From Streptomyces venezuelae (GTDB taxonomy: Bacteria; Actinomycetota; Actinomycetes; Streptomycetales; Streptomycetaceae): a stretch of 64,000 bases of DNA. A program made the position numbers and the translations under genes. The stretch lies in assembly GCF_008642355.1 (NCBI RefSeq), contig NZ_CP029193.1:496001-560000 (forward strand), in the 5' to 3' direction. How positions within the stretch are numbered: the stretch's first letter is position 1; every line of letters begins with the position of its first letter. This document shows, one piece after another, positions 45,488 through 53,084 of the stretch. The notes below the pieces were generated by a model. It made no database searches. It was given only the letters and a program-made list of their open reading frames with translations, and was not told the DNA's origin.

Positions 45488-46635
45488 GGTGTCTCCGGCC
45501 ACGCGTCGCTCACCGCCTCGACGACCTGCCGCACCTCGTCCTTGCCGATGCCGGGGTGGAGGGGCAGGGAGAGCTGACGCGCCATCACGTCCTCGGTGAC
45601 GGGGAGCCGGCACGGCCCTCCCCTGCCGCGCCGCTGGTAGGCGGAGAACAGGTGCGTGGGCGGATAGTGGACACCGCTCTGGATCCGGGCGGCACGCAGT
45701 TTGTCCTGCAGCGCGTCGCGGTCGGTGCCCGCGGGCAGCACCACCGCGAACAGGTGGTGGGCGCTCTCCTCCACCGGCCGGTCCGCGTACGGCACCGTGA
45801 TGCCGGGCAGCGGGGCCAGCTGCTCGCGGTACATCTGGACCGCTTCCTGCCGACGGACCTGGCCCGCGGGGAGGGCTTCGAGCTGTACGCGGCCGAGGGC
45901 GCAGCCGATCTCCGTGGGCCGGTAGTTGAGGCCGAGGGTGTCGACGTCGTACAGGGAGGAGCCACCGTGGTGGCGCTGCTGGGCGCTGACGGTCAGGGCG
46001 TGCGAGCGCAGCCGTCGGATGCGGTCGGCGACGGCGGGGTCGCGGGCGACGACCATGCCGCCCTCCCCCATGGCCAGGTTCTTCGTGGCGAAGAAGCTGA
46101 AGCAGCCGATGTCGCCGACCGTGCCGAGCATGCCGTGGGGCGAGTCGGTGACGGGGGCGTGGGCGCAGTCCTCGACGAGGGCGACGCCGTGGGTGCGGGC
46201 CAGGCGGGCGAGAGCCGTCAGGTCGGCGGGGTGGCCGCCGTAGTGCATGGCGACGATCGCCCGGGTGCGCGGAGTGACGCGGCGGGCGGCGTCCTCGGGG
46301 TCGATGGACAGGTCGTGCGCGCCCTTGACGTCGGCGAAGACGGGGGTGGCGCCGGACAGGGCGACGGTCGCGGCGGCCGACACGAAGTTCAGCGAGGGCA
46401 GGACGACCTCGTCGCCCGGACCGAGGTCCAGGCTCAGGAAGGCCAGGTGCAAGGCGGCGGTGCCGCTGCTGACGGCGACGGCGGACCCGACGCCGAGCGC
46501 GGCGGCGTACTTGGCCTCGAAGTCCTCGGTGACGGGCCCGTTCGAGAGCCAGCCGGAGCGCAGGACCTGGGTGACCGCGTCGATCTCGGCCTGTCCGATG
46601 TGCGGGCGGTACAGCGCGATGTCGAACGCCGTCAT
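45484..46635 (-). CDS. DegT/DnrJ/EryC1/StrS sugar aminotransferase
   Basis: A 383-residue PLP enzyme that aminates keto-sugars. The Schiff-base lysine is in FSFFATKNLAMGEGGM near 186-200; cofactor contacts include VSSGTAALHLAF near 56, DCAHAP near 158 and LNYRPTEIGCALG near 240. The substrate is presumably a nucleotide-linked or free keto-hexuronate derived from GlcNAc on the way to the pyrrole unit. ATG overlaps the nucleotidyltransferase stop, and its own stop overlaps the glycoside hydrolase start. Confidence 0.9.
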   Translation of the reverse strand: MTAFDIALYRPHIGQAEIDAVTQVLRSGWLSNGPVTEDFEAKYAAALGVGSAVAVSSGTAALHLAFLSLDLGPGDEVVLPSLNFVSAAATVALSGATPVFADVKGAHDLSIDPEDAARRVTPRTRAIVAMHYGGHPADLTALARLARTHGVALVEDCAHAPVTDSPHGMLGTVGDIGCFSFFATKNLAMGEGGMVVARDPAVADRIRRLRSHALTVSAQQRHHGGSSLYDVDTLGLNYRPTEIGCALGRVQLEALPAGQVRRQEAVQMYREQLAPLPGITVPYADRPVEESAHHLFAVVLPAGTDRDALQDKLRAARIQSGVHYPPTHLFSAYQRRGRGGPCRLPVTEDVMARQLSLPLHPGIGKDEVRQVVEAVSDAWPETP

Positions 46636-47396
46636 CCGGATCCCACCTCCTGGAACGCTCCGGTGCCCGCGCCGAGGACGGCCGCCGCGCCGCGGCCCAG
46701 GTAGCGGGCGCGGTCGTTGCGGAAGGCCGCGGCGGCCCGGTTCAGCTGCTCGGGCGTGCCGATGTCGTGCCAGTCCCCTTCGATGACATGGCCCTCGACG
46801 CGTTCGCCCTCGGTGCGGGCGCGGTCGAGGAGGGCGGGCATGTCGTCCCGGACGCGGGGTGTGAGCAGCCGCAGCAGGGACGGTTCGAGTACGTAGATGC
46901 CGGCGTTGACCAGGAAGCTGAGCCGGGGCTTCTCACGGAAGTCGGTCACCTCGCGGTCGTCGTCGAGTTCGACCACGCCGTGCGCGATGTCGATGTACTG
47001 GCGGCTGAGCGCGACGGTCGCGGCGGCCTGCGACTTCTTGTGGCGTGCGATCAGCTCGGCGAAGTCGAGGTCGGTGAGCAGGTCCGCGTTCATCACGAGC
47101 GTGGAGTCCTCGAAGGGCGGCAGCAGCGCGAGCGGGCCCGCCGTGCCCAGCGGCTCCTCCTCCAGGAAGAAGTCCAGTTCGAGGCCGGCCCATTGGTTCC
47201 CGGTGAAGCTCGCCTCGATCATGTGGGCCCGGTGGCCGAGCGAGAGCGACACGTGGGTGAAACCGGCACCGCGCAGCTGCGCCAGGATGATGTGCAGGAT
47301 CGGTGTGCCGTCGATGGGTACGAGGGGTTTGGGGATGGTCAGGGTGTGCGGCCGTAACCTCCGGCCCACGCCACCGGCCAGTACCACTGCTCTCAT
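46632..47396 (-). CDS. Sugar-1-phosphate nucleotidyltransferase
   Basis: A 254-residue enzyme that activates a sugar phosphate to an NDP-sugar. The signature GGVGRRLRPHTLTIPKPLVPI is at residues 8-28, and the metal Asp is in STLVMNADLLTD near 100. The start ATG at 47396 overlaps the glycosyltransferase stop; the longer open frame upstream is the wrong frame for that gene. Leu14, inside the signature, is encoded by TTA (plus-strand TAA at 47355-47357), a bldA-dependent codon in the middle of the biosynthetic operon. Confidence 0.9.
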   Translation of the reverse strand: MRAVVLAGGVGRRLRPHTLTIPKPLVPIDGTPILHIILAQLRGAGFTHVSLSLGHRAHMIEASFTGNQWAGLELDFFLEEEPLGTAGPLALLPPFEDSTLVMNADLLTDLDFAELIARHKKSQAAATVALSRQYIDIAHGVVELDDDREVTDFREKPRLSFLVNAGIYVLEPSLLRLLTPRVRDDMPALLDRARTEGERVEGHVIEGDWHDIGTPEQLNRAAAAFRNDRARYLGRGAAAVLGAGTGAFQEVGSG

Positions 47397-48475
47397 CGGG
47401 CTTTCTCCGTTTGCTTCCGGGCGGCGGTCAGCGTGCGGTAGACGGTGTGGACCCGGTCGGCGACCGCGTCCCAGCCGAGTTCGCGGCGCACCTTGTCGTG
47501 GCCGTGTTCTCCCATGGCGCGTCGTTCGTCCGGGTCGGCGAGGAGCCGGTTGACGGCGTCGGCGACCGTCCGGGGGGTGGGGCGGACGAGCAGGCCGTCC
47601 CGGCCGTGGGCGACGATCTCCGCGCTGCCGAGGAAGGTGGACGCGACGACGGGCTTGCCGCAGGCCCAGGCCTCGACGTACACGAGCGGGAACAGGTCGA
47701 CGGTGGAGGGCACGCACAGCAGTTCGCAGGCGGCGAGGGCACTGTGCTTGACGTCCTCGTCGACCATGCCGAGCTCGATGACGCGCGGGCCCGCGTACCG
47801 GGCGAAGTGCTCGGCGCAGTCGTCGTCCCAGCGCGGGCCGAGGAACACGAACGACGTGTCGGGGTGGTCGCGCCAGATGTGTTCGGTGGCCTCCAGGAGC
47901 GTGACGTAGCCCTTGGAGCGCGTCTTGCGCCCCAGGAACAGCACCATGGGCCCTTCGATGCCGTGCGCGCGGCGGAACCCTTCGGGGTCGGGGGTGCCGG
48001 GCAGGTGCGGACCCTGGCCGATGATGTGCAGTCTGCGTCCGTCGACGCCCGCGTCGCGGAGCATGTCGCGCTCGGCCTCGGACAGGGCGAAGACGGCGTC
48101 CGCGTTCCGGCATCCGTCGAGTACCGTCTCGCGGTCCGGCCAGACGTCGGGGGCGGACGCCGGGGTGACGGCGAACGGCACGCTCCAGGCGCGGGCCAGG
48201 TCGAGTCCCGCCGCGATGTCCTGCGGGTGGAACGCGTCGATGGCGTGGACCAGATCCGCCCGGTCGGTGTCGTCGGGTGTGGCGGGCAGCGGCTGGATGC
48301 TGACGCCCGAGCCGCGCATGAACGCCGCGGTGTCCTCGTCGACCGGGTTCGAGTAGATCCCGGCCTCCCAGCCGAGGCGGCTCATCGACGCGGCGAGGTA
48401 CTGCGTCATCAGTTCGGCCCCGGCGCGCGCCGGGAAGTAGCCGCGGTGGACGTACCGTACGCGCACGCCGCTCAC
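47393..48475 (-). CDS. GT4-family glycosyltransferase
   Basis: A 360-residue GT-B glycosyltransferase. N-terminal acceptor domain begins VRYVHRGYFPARAGAELMTQYLA; donor-binding elements are VLFLGRKTRSKGYVTLLEA near 190 and the E-x7-E type motif in STVDLFPLVYVEAWACGKPVVAS near 275. The GTG at 48475 overlaps the epimerase stop. In the acetamidopyrrole route a glycosyltransferase and a glycoside hydrolase are both present, implying a transiently glycosylated intermediate; the acceptor here is unknown. Confidence 0.88.
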   Translation of the reverse strand: MSGVRVRYVHRGYFPARAGAELMTQYLAASMSRLGWEAGIYSNPVDEDTAAFMRGSGVSIQPLPATPDDTDRADLVHAIDAFHPQDIAAGLDLARAWSVPFAVTPASAPDVWPDRETVLDGCRNADAVFALSEAERDMLRDAGVDGRRLHIIGQGPHLPGTPDPEGFRRAHGIEGPMVLFLGRKTRSKGYVTLLEATEHIWRDHPDTSFVFLGPRWDDDCAEHFARYAGPRVIELGMVDEDVKHSALAACELLCVPSTVDLFPLVYVEAWACGKPVVASTFLGSAEIVAHGRDGLLVRPTPRTVADAVNRLLADPDERRAMGEHGHDKVRRELGWDAVADRVHTVYRTLTAARKQTEKAR

Positions 48476-49464
48476 GCTCCGCTTCCGTGCGCGGCGGCGG
48501 CCCGGGGGTGCCGGGCGTACCACTCGCAGGTGCGGCGCAGCCCCTCGCACAACGGTACCGCCGGGCTGTATCCGGTCAGTTCGCGCAGCCGGGCGATGTC
48601 GGGGAGGCGGCGGGCCGGGGACAGCGGGGGCGCCGGGTGGACGTCGAGGGCCGGGTGGCGGTCCAGGGCGTCGAAGACGTGCCGGGCCAGATCCCTGATG
48701 AGGACCTCCTCCTGGTCGTTGCCGACGTTGACCAGCAACGGCTCCTTGGTGGGCAGCGCGGTCAGCGCGACGATGGCGTCGACCGCGTCGTCGACGTAGC
48801 AGAACGCGCGCGTCTGATCGGCGCCGTAGATCTCGAAGGGGTCGGCGCCGCCGAGGAGCCGCTCCACGAACTGCGGGATCACGTGGTCGTACCCCATGCG
48901 CGGCCCGTAGACGTTGTGGAAGCGGACCATGCGCAGTGCGAAGCCGTGGGTGCGCGCGTACGTGCGGCACAGCAGCTCGCCGGTGATCTTGCTGAAGCCG
49001 TACGAGGAGCGGGGCACCGTCAGGTCGGGGACCATCAGCGGCACGTCCTCGTCCGTGGGGACGGACGCGACGCCGGCCTCGACGCTGCCCGCGTAGGCCT
49101 CGCTGGACGAGGCGAAGCAGAGGGTGGCGCCGGTCAGGCCCGAGAACCAGTCGAGGAGGTGGACGGTGGTGAGCAGGTTGGTGCGCAGCACCCGTCGCGG
49201 GTTGTCGTTGGACTCGGCGACGCCGACGACGGCGGCCAGGTGGTAGACCTCGGCGTAGTCGTCCCCGAGCAGTCCGTCGGGAATCGGCGTGGTCAGGTCG
49301 TGCTCGACGAGTTCGACGGAGCCGAGGAGTTCGGCGAGTTCCGCGTCGGAGCGGCCCCTGCTGAAGTCGTCGAGCAGGGTCACGTCGCAGCTGGCGGCGA
49401 GACGGCGGGCCAGGTGCAGGCCGATGAAGCCGGCTCCTCCGGTGATCAGGATCTTCTTACGCAC
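48472..49464 (-). CDS. NAD-dependent nucleotide-sugar epimerase/dehydratase
   Basis: A 330-residue extended short-chain dehydrogenase. Cofactor motif GGAGFIGLHLARRL at residues 9-22, catalytic Ser region FASSSEAYAGS near 117, and the Y-x3-K pair in SSYGFSKITGELL near 155. The segment FHNVYGPRMGYDHVIPQFVERLL resembles UDP-glucuronate decarboxylases/epimerases, fitting a uronic-acid substrate from the dehydrogenase encoded upstream. The GTG start at 49464 overlaps the dehydrogenase stop by eight bases. Confidence 0.9.
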   Translation of the reverse strand: MRKKILITGGAGFIGLHLARRLAASCDVTLLDDFSRGRSDAELAELLGSVELVEHDLTTPIPDGLLGDDYAEVYHLAAVVGVAESNDNPRRVLRTNLLTTVHLLDWFSGLTGATLCFASSSEAYAGSVEAGVASVPTDEDVPLMVPDLTVPRSSYGFSKITGELLCRTYARTHGFALRMVRFHNVYGPRMGYDHVIPQFVERLLGGADPFEIYGADQTRAFCYVDDAVDAIVALTALPTKEPLLVNVGNDQEEVLIRDLARHVFDALDRHPALDVHPAPPLSPARRLPDIARLRELTGYSPAVPLCEGLRRTCEWYARHPRAAAAHGSGA

Positions 49465-50761
49465 GGCCGAGCCTCATCGCCTTCGTCGAGGACGGGAGGA
49501 CCCGCCAGGTGTCGTAGACCAGCGCCGGTTCCGCCATGCGCGCCACCAGGTCGGCGGCGTCGACGTCTCCATAGCGCACGTGGTCGTTCAAGAGAATCGC
49601 CGCGTGGGCTCCGGTGAAGCCCTCGGTGAGGTCGACGGGCCGGACGCCGAGCGACTCGATGCGGGCCGCCGGCACCACGAAGTCGTGGCCGACGATCTCC
49701 TTGACCCGCCCCTGGAGGAACGGCAGCAGCCGTTCGTAGGGGGCTCCGCGCAGGTCGTCGGTCTCGGGGCGGCCCTTGTAGGCGAAGCCGGAGATCAGGA
49801 TCCTGGCGTCGGCCGGGTCGACGCCCTGTTCCGACAGCGCGGCCAGGACGCGTTCGCCGACCCTGCGCGGCATGGACTCGTTGAGGGTGCGGGCGGCGGT
49901 GATCACCTGCGGGACGTGGTCGTACGCCGCGACCGAGTGCGCGAGCAGGTACGGGTCCTTGGTGAGGCAACTGCCGCCCACGAAGCCCGGCTTGTGCAGG
50001 TTGGGCCGCGGATAGTCGAGGTTGGCGGAGTCGATGACCTCGCGCGCGTCCAGGCCCAGTTTCTCGGTGATGAGGGCGACCTCGTTGCCGAAGCCGTAGA
50101 TCAGGTCGGTGTGGCAGTTGCACACCAGCTTGACGAGCTCGGCGGCCTCCAGCGAGGAGACGGGCACGACCTGGTCGGAGAGCGTGCCGAAGAACTCGGC
50201 GGCCCGCTTGCCCGCCTCGTCGCTCAGACCGCCGACGATCTGCGGCAGGGAGAGGAGCTCCGCCAGCGCCTGGCCCTGGATGGTGCGCTCCGGGCAGTAC
50301 GCGATCAGCGGTTCGGGGACCCGCTCGCTCAGGATGGGCAGCACCAGGCTCCGTGACGTGCCCACCGGCACCGTGCTGCGCACGATGACGAGGGTCGTCT
50401 CGTCGATGCCGCCCGCGATGGCCTCGGTGGCGGCCCGCAGATGGCTGAGGTCGGGTGTGGTGCCGCCGGTCTCGATGGGTGTGCCGACGCAGATGATGAC
50501 GACCGGCGGCAGCTTCCGGCCGCGCACGTCGGTGGTGACACCGAAGGCACCGCTCGCGGCCGCGCCCCTGATCTCCTCCTCGACGCCGGGCTCGGCCAGT
50601 TCGAGTACGCCCCGGGCGAGTTCGGCCGCCACCTTGGGGTTGGTCTCGTAGCCGAGCACGCTTCTGCCGGTGGTCAGCAGTGCGGCGGTAAGGGTGACGC
50701 CGACGTAGCCCTGCCCGACGACGCACACGTCGTAGTCCTCGTACGGCCTGGTCGATGGCAT
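49457..50761 (-). CDS. UDP-sugar 6-dehydrogenase (UDP-Glc/GlcNAc/ManNAc type)
   Basis: A 434-residue four-electron dehydrogenase oxidising an NDP-hexose C6 to a uronic acid. NAD motif VCVVGQGYVGVTLTA at residues 12-26; catalytic Cys265 in PGFVGGSCLTKDPYLL; helix ELVKLVCNCHTDLIYGFGNE near 209-228. ATG at 50761 chosen since GGAG lies eight bases upstream; the ATG at 50767 would sit too close. Such an enzyme in pyrrolamide clusters is thought to process UDP-GlcNAc toward the pyrrole carboxylate. About 50 bases separate it from the creatininase stop. Confidence 0.9.
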   Translation of the reverse strand: MPSTRPYEDYDVCVVGQGYVGVTLTAALLTTGRSVLGYETNPKVAAELARGVLELAEPGVEEEIRGAAASGAFGVTTDVRGRKLPPVVIICVGTPIETGGTTPDLSHLRAATEAIAGGIDETTLVIVRSTVPVGTSRSLVLPILSERVPEPLIAYCPERTIQGQALAELLSLPQIVGGLSDEAGKRAAEFFGTLSDQVVPVSSLEAAELVKLVCNCHTDLIYGFGNEVALITEKLGLDAREVIDSANLDYPRPNLHKPGFVGGSCLTKDPYLLAHSVAAYDHVPQVITAARTLNESMPRRVGERVLAALSEQGVDPADARILISGFAYKGRPETDDLRGAPYERLLPFLQGRVKEIVGHDFVVPAARIESLGVRPVDLTEGFTGAHAAILLNDHVRYGDVDAADLVARMAEPALVYDTWRVLPSSTKAMRLGRA

Positions 50762-50810
50762 TGACATAGCTCCCTGGAGGTGGCGTTCATGCGGTCGCGT
50801 ACTGATGTGT

Positions 50811-51590
50811 TCAGGAGTCCCGGGGCGGCTTGCCGAGAAGGTGCACGACGCCGTCGACCAGGTGCCGGAACAGGCTCTCCCCCAGCTCCGCGGAGGCACC
50901 GACGGCGGACGACAGCACCCCTTGGTTCGAGATCGCGTCCACGTCGACGGGGTGCCGGTACACCCCCGCGGGCGGCGGCGCGTCGTGACCGGGGCGTTCC
51001 GCGCGGACGGTGTCGGGGCGGAGGTACATCATCAGGCTCGTCTCGGTCAGGCCCGCGTGCTCCGCGTGCCAGCCCGGGAAGTGCGGGATGTGCTCGTCGA
51101 GCCACTCCTCGGTGACCAGGCTCCACCAGCTGAAGGCGAGCACCTCGGTGTCCGGGAACAGGGTGGCCTGGGCGCAGTCGTCGATGGCCTCGAAGAGCAG
51201 GCCCTCGTTCTCGTAGTGCCCGTTGATGACGACGAGGCGGGCGGGTCCGAGGCGGGCGAGGGACGTCAGGCAGTCCGTGAGGTAGTCGATGAACGTGCTG
51301 CCGCCGATGTGCACGGTGCCCGGGAAGTGCAGGCCGCCGCCGCTCTGCGGCAGCGACCTCGCCGAGAACGGCTGGCCGGGCAGCAGCAGACCGCCGGCCT
51401 CCGCGACCACCTGCCGGGCCAGGGCGTCCGGGATGTCCATGTCGACGGAGAGCGGCAGGTGGGGGCCGTGCTGTTCGAGGCCGCCCACCGGCCACACGAG
51501 TGTGGCGCCGTCCATGGCCTGTCGGACCTGCGCGCTGGTCAGGTCGCCGTAGCGCGGCACGTCCGTGGCGCGTTGCCGTATCGCGTTCAC
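50811..51590 (-). CDS. Creatininase-family cyclic amidine/amide hydrolase
   Basis: A 259-residue protein unusually close to true creatinine amidohydrolase: VGGLEQHGPHLPLSVDMDIP near 36-55 (metal Glu, His and Asp), SLPQSGGGLHFPGTV near 80-94, INGHYENEG near 122-130 and WHAEHAGLTETSLMMYL near 175. Creatininase opens a cyclic N-acyl guanidine; here the likely substrate is dihydrocytosine, a cyclic acyl-amidine, giving an open ureido-amidine. GTG at 51590 is one base after the DHOD-like stop. Creatinine catabolism is unlikely because no creatinase is present. Confidence 0.86.
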   Translation of the reverse strand: MNAIRQRATDVPRYGDLTSAQVRQAMDGATLVWPVGGLEQHGPHLPLSVDMDIPDALARQVVAEAGGLLLPGQPFSARSLPQSGGGLHFPGTVHIGGSTFIDYLTDCLTSLARLGPARLVVINGHYENEGLLFEAIDDCAQATLFPDTEVLAFSWWSLVTEEWLDEHIPHFPGWHAEHAGLTETSLMMYLRPDTVRAERPGHDAPPPAGVYRHPVDVDAISNQGVLSSAVGASAELGESLFRHLVDGVVHLLGKPPRDS

Positions 51591-51591
51591 C

Positions 51592-52542
51592 TCATGCCCC
51601 CTTGATGCTCCGTCCCACCAGGTCCGCGACCGTGCCCCCGTGCGAGGCGAGCCAGTCGTCGAAGCCCTGGCGGATGGCGCGGAGCGTGGCGTGCATGTTC
51701 TTGTGCAGCACCGTGTAGACCTGCACGGCGTCGGCGCCGACGCTGAGGTACTCCGCGACGTCCACGGCGTCGTTGACGCCGCCGCTCGCCATGACGGGCA
51801 CGGTCAGGCCGTCGCGGCGCAGGCCGTAGATCTCGGCGAGCACCAGTGGTTTGATGCCGGGCCCGGAGTAGCCGAACGCGCCGCCCAGGCGCACCTCCCC
51901 GGTGTCCGCGTCGACGGCGAGGCCGGAGATGGTGTCGCTGAGGGTGAGTGCGTCCGCGCCGGAGGCCGTGGCGGCGTCGACGCGTTCCCGCACCCGCTCC
52001 CCGATGGCCAGCTTGACGCTGATCGGCACCGGGGTGCGGCTGCGCACCGCCTCCGTGTACGCGGCGACGCGCTCGGGAGTGTCCTCCAGGCCGCCGTCCT
52101 CCTCGTTCAGGCACGAGATGCCGAGTTCGAGTGCGGTGCTGCCCGCCTCGGTCACGCGCTCGGCCAGGTCGGCGAGTTCGGCCGGCGAGTCCGCGTGCAC
52201 GGATGTGATCACCGGCAGGTCGTCGTCGGCGAACCGGCGCAGCATCGCGCACCAGTCGTCCACCGAACGGCGGGAGTAGGTGGTGCTGTTGAGCATGCCG
52301 GTGGGCAGCCGGAGCAGGCGTTCGTTGCCGGGCGGTCCGGGGTTGGGGTGGATGGTCTTGGTGACCACGGCCCCCGCGCCGCCGTCGAGCAGTCGCCGGA
52401 TGTTGCGTTCCTGGTCGGTCAGCAGGCCGGAGCCCACGACGACCGGGGACTTCAGGCGCAGGCCGAGGATCTCCACCGGGGCCGCGGTGGCGGCGGCCCC
52501 GGGCGCCTCGGCTCCATTCGCTCCGTCCTCGGCTGCCGTCAC
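51592..52542 (-). CDS. Dihydroorotate/dihydropyrimidine dehydrogenase-like flavoprotein
   Basis: A 316-residue FMN TIM-barrel protein similar to class 1 DHOD and the C-terminal (PreA) part of dihydropyrimidine dehydrogenase. Seen: LKSPVVVGSGLLTDQERNI near 30-48, TKTIHPNPGPPGNERL near 62, LELGISCLNE near 145 with a Cys in the catalytic-loop position, and the FMN phosphate site MASGGVNDAVD / VGADAVQVYT near 255-280. No iron-sulphur cluster domain is attached. It is proposed to reduce cytosine to 5,6-dihydrocytosine. GTG overlaps the upstream stop. Confidence 0.86.
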   Translation of the reverse strand: MTAAEDGANGAEAPGAAATAAPVEILGLRLKSPVVVGSGLLTDQERNIRRLLDGGAGAVVTKTIHPNPGPPGNERLLRLPTGMLNSTTYSRRSVDDWCAMLRRFADDDLPVITSVHADSPAELADLAERVTEAGSTALELGISCLNEEDGGLEDTPERVAAYTEAVRSRTPVPISVKLAIGERVRERVDAATASGADALTLSDTISGLAVDADTGEVRLGGAFGYSGPGIKPLVLAEIYGLRRDGLTVPVMASGGVNDAVDVAEYLSVGADAVQVYTVLHKNMHATLRAIRQGFDDWLASHGGTVADLVGRSIKGA

Positions 52543-53084
52543 GGCGCCATCACTGCTTCCTGGCCCAGCTTTTCGAGCAGCCGGAGCAGTTCGACGGGGT
52601 TGGCCCGCGCCTCCTCCAGGTCGAAGACGGTGACGTCGGCGACGGACGGAAGCCCGCGCAGCAGGTGGCTGGCGTTGGCCGCCATCGGCATCGGGGTGAC
52701 GACGACGATGGGCTTGTCCAGGGCGGAGGCCCAGCCGAGTTCGACGTGGGTGCCGTCGGTGCGCATCAGTTCACCGGCGGCGTCCACGGGCAGCACCGGT
52801 ACGAACACGTCGCAGCGGCGCATCCAGCCGATGTCGCGGACGCTGACCTGGTCCGGCGAGAACAGGGGCGTGTCGACGCCGAACTTCTCGGCCACGTGGG
52901 CGGAGAAGACGGTGCCGTGCGCGGCGGTGACGGCTTCGATGATGTCGCCGATCGCGTGCTGCAACGGCTGGTGGAAGCCGTCGTCACGGATCGCGTGCTG
53001 GATGGGGCCGCCGACGAACACCTTGACTCCCGTCAGGTCGATGCCGTCCGTACCGTCGACGCGGACCACCGTGCTGTCACTCAT
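52539..53084 (-). CDS. Nucleoside 2-deoxyribosyltransferase-like hydrolase (predicted CMP/cytidine base-releasing enzyme)
   Basis: A 181-residue protein of the NDT fold: VKVFVGGPIQHAI near 17-29 (base pocket), MRRCDVFVPVLPVD near 85-98, and catalytic Glu in TDGTHVELGWASALDKPIVVV near 109. MilB and BlsM, which free cytosine bases from CMP in nucleoside antibiotic pathways, belong to this superfamily. In this cluster it would supply cytosine for the amidine tail. ATG at 53084 overlaps the aldehyde dehydrogenase stop; the upstream in-frame extension is inside that gene. Confidence 0.85.
   Translation of the reverse strand: MSDSTVVRVDGTDGIDLTGVKVFVGGPIQHAIRDDGFHQPLQHAIGDIIEAVTAAHGTVFSAHVAEKFGVDTPLFSPDQVSVRDIGWMRRCDVFVPVLPVDAAGELMRTDGTHVELGWASALDKPIVVVTPMPMAANASHLLRGLPSVADVTVFDLEEARANPVELLRLLEKLGQEAVMAP

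Noticed and set aside
45484..50761. Cell-surface polysaccharide or teichuronic acid locus
   Set aside because: No Wzx/Wzy, initiating transferase or lipid carrier enzyme; the genes are overlapped with NRPS-type genes.
50811..51590. Creatinine catabolism gene
   Set aside because: Sequence is close to creatininase, but creatinase and sarcosine oxidase are absent, and it is locked between pyrimidine- and sugar-type enzymes in one operon.
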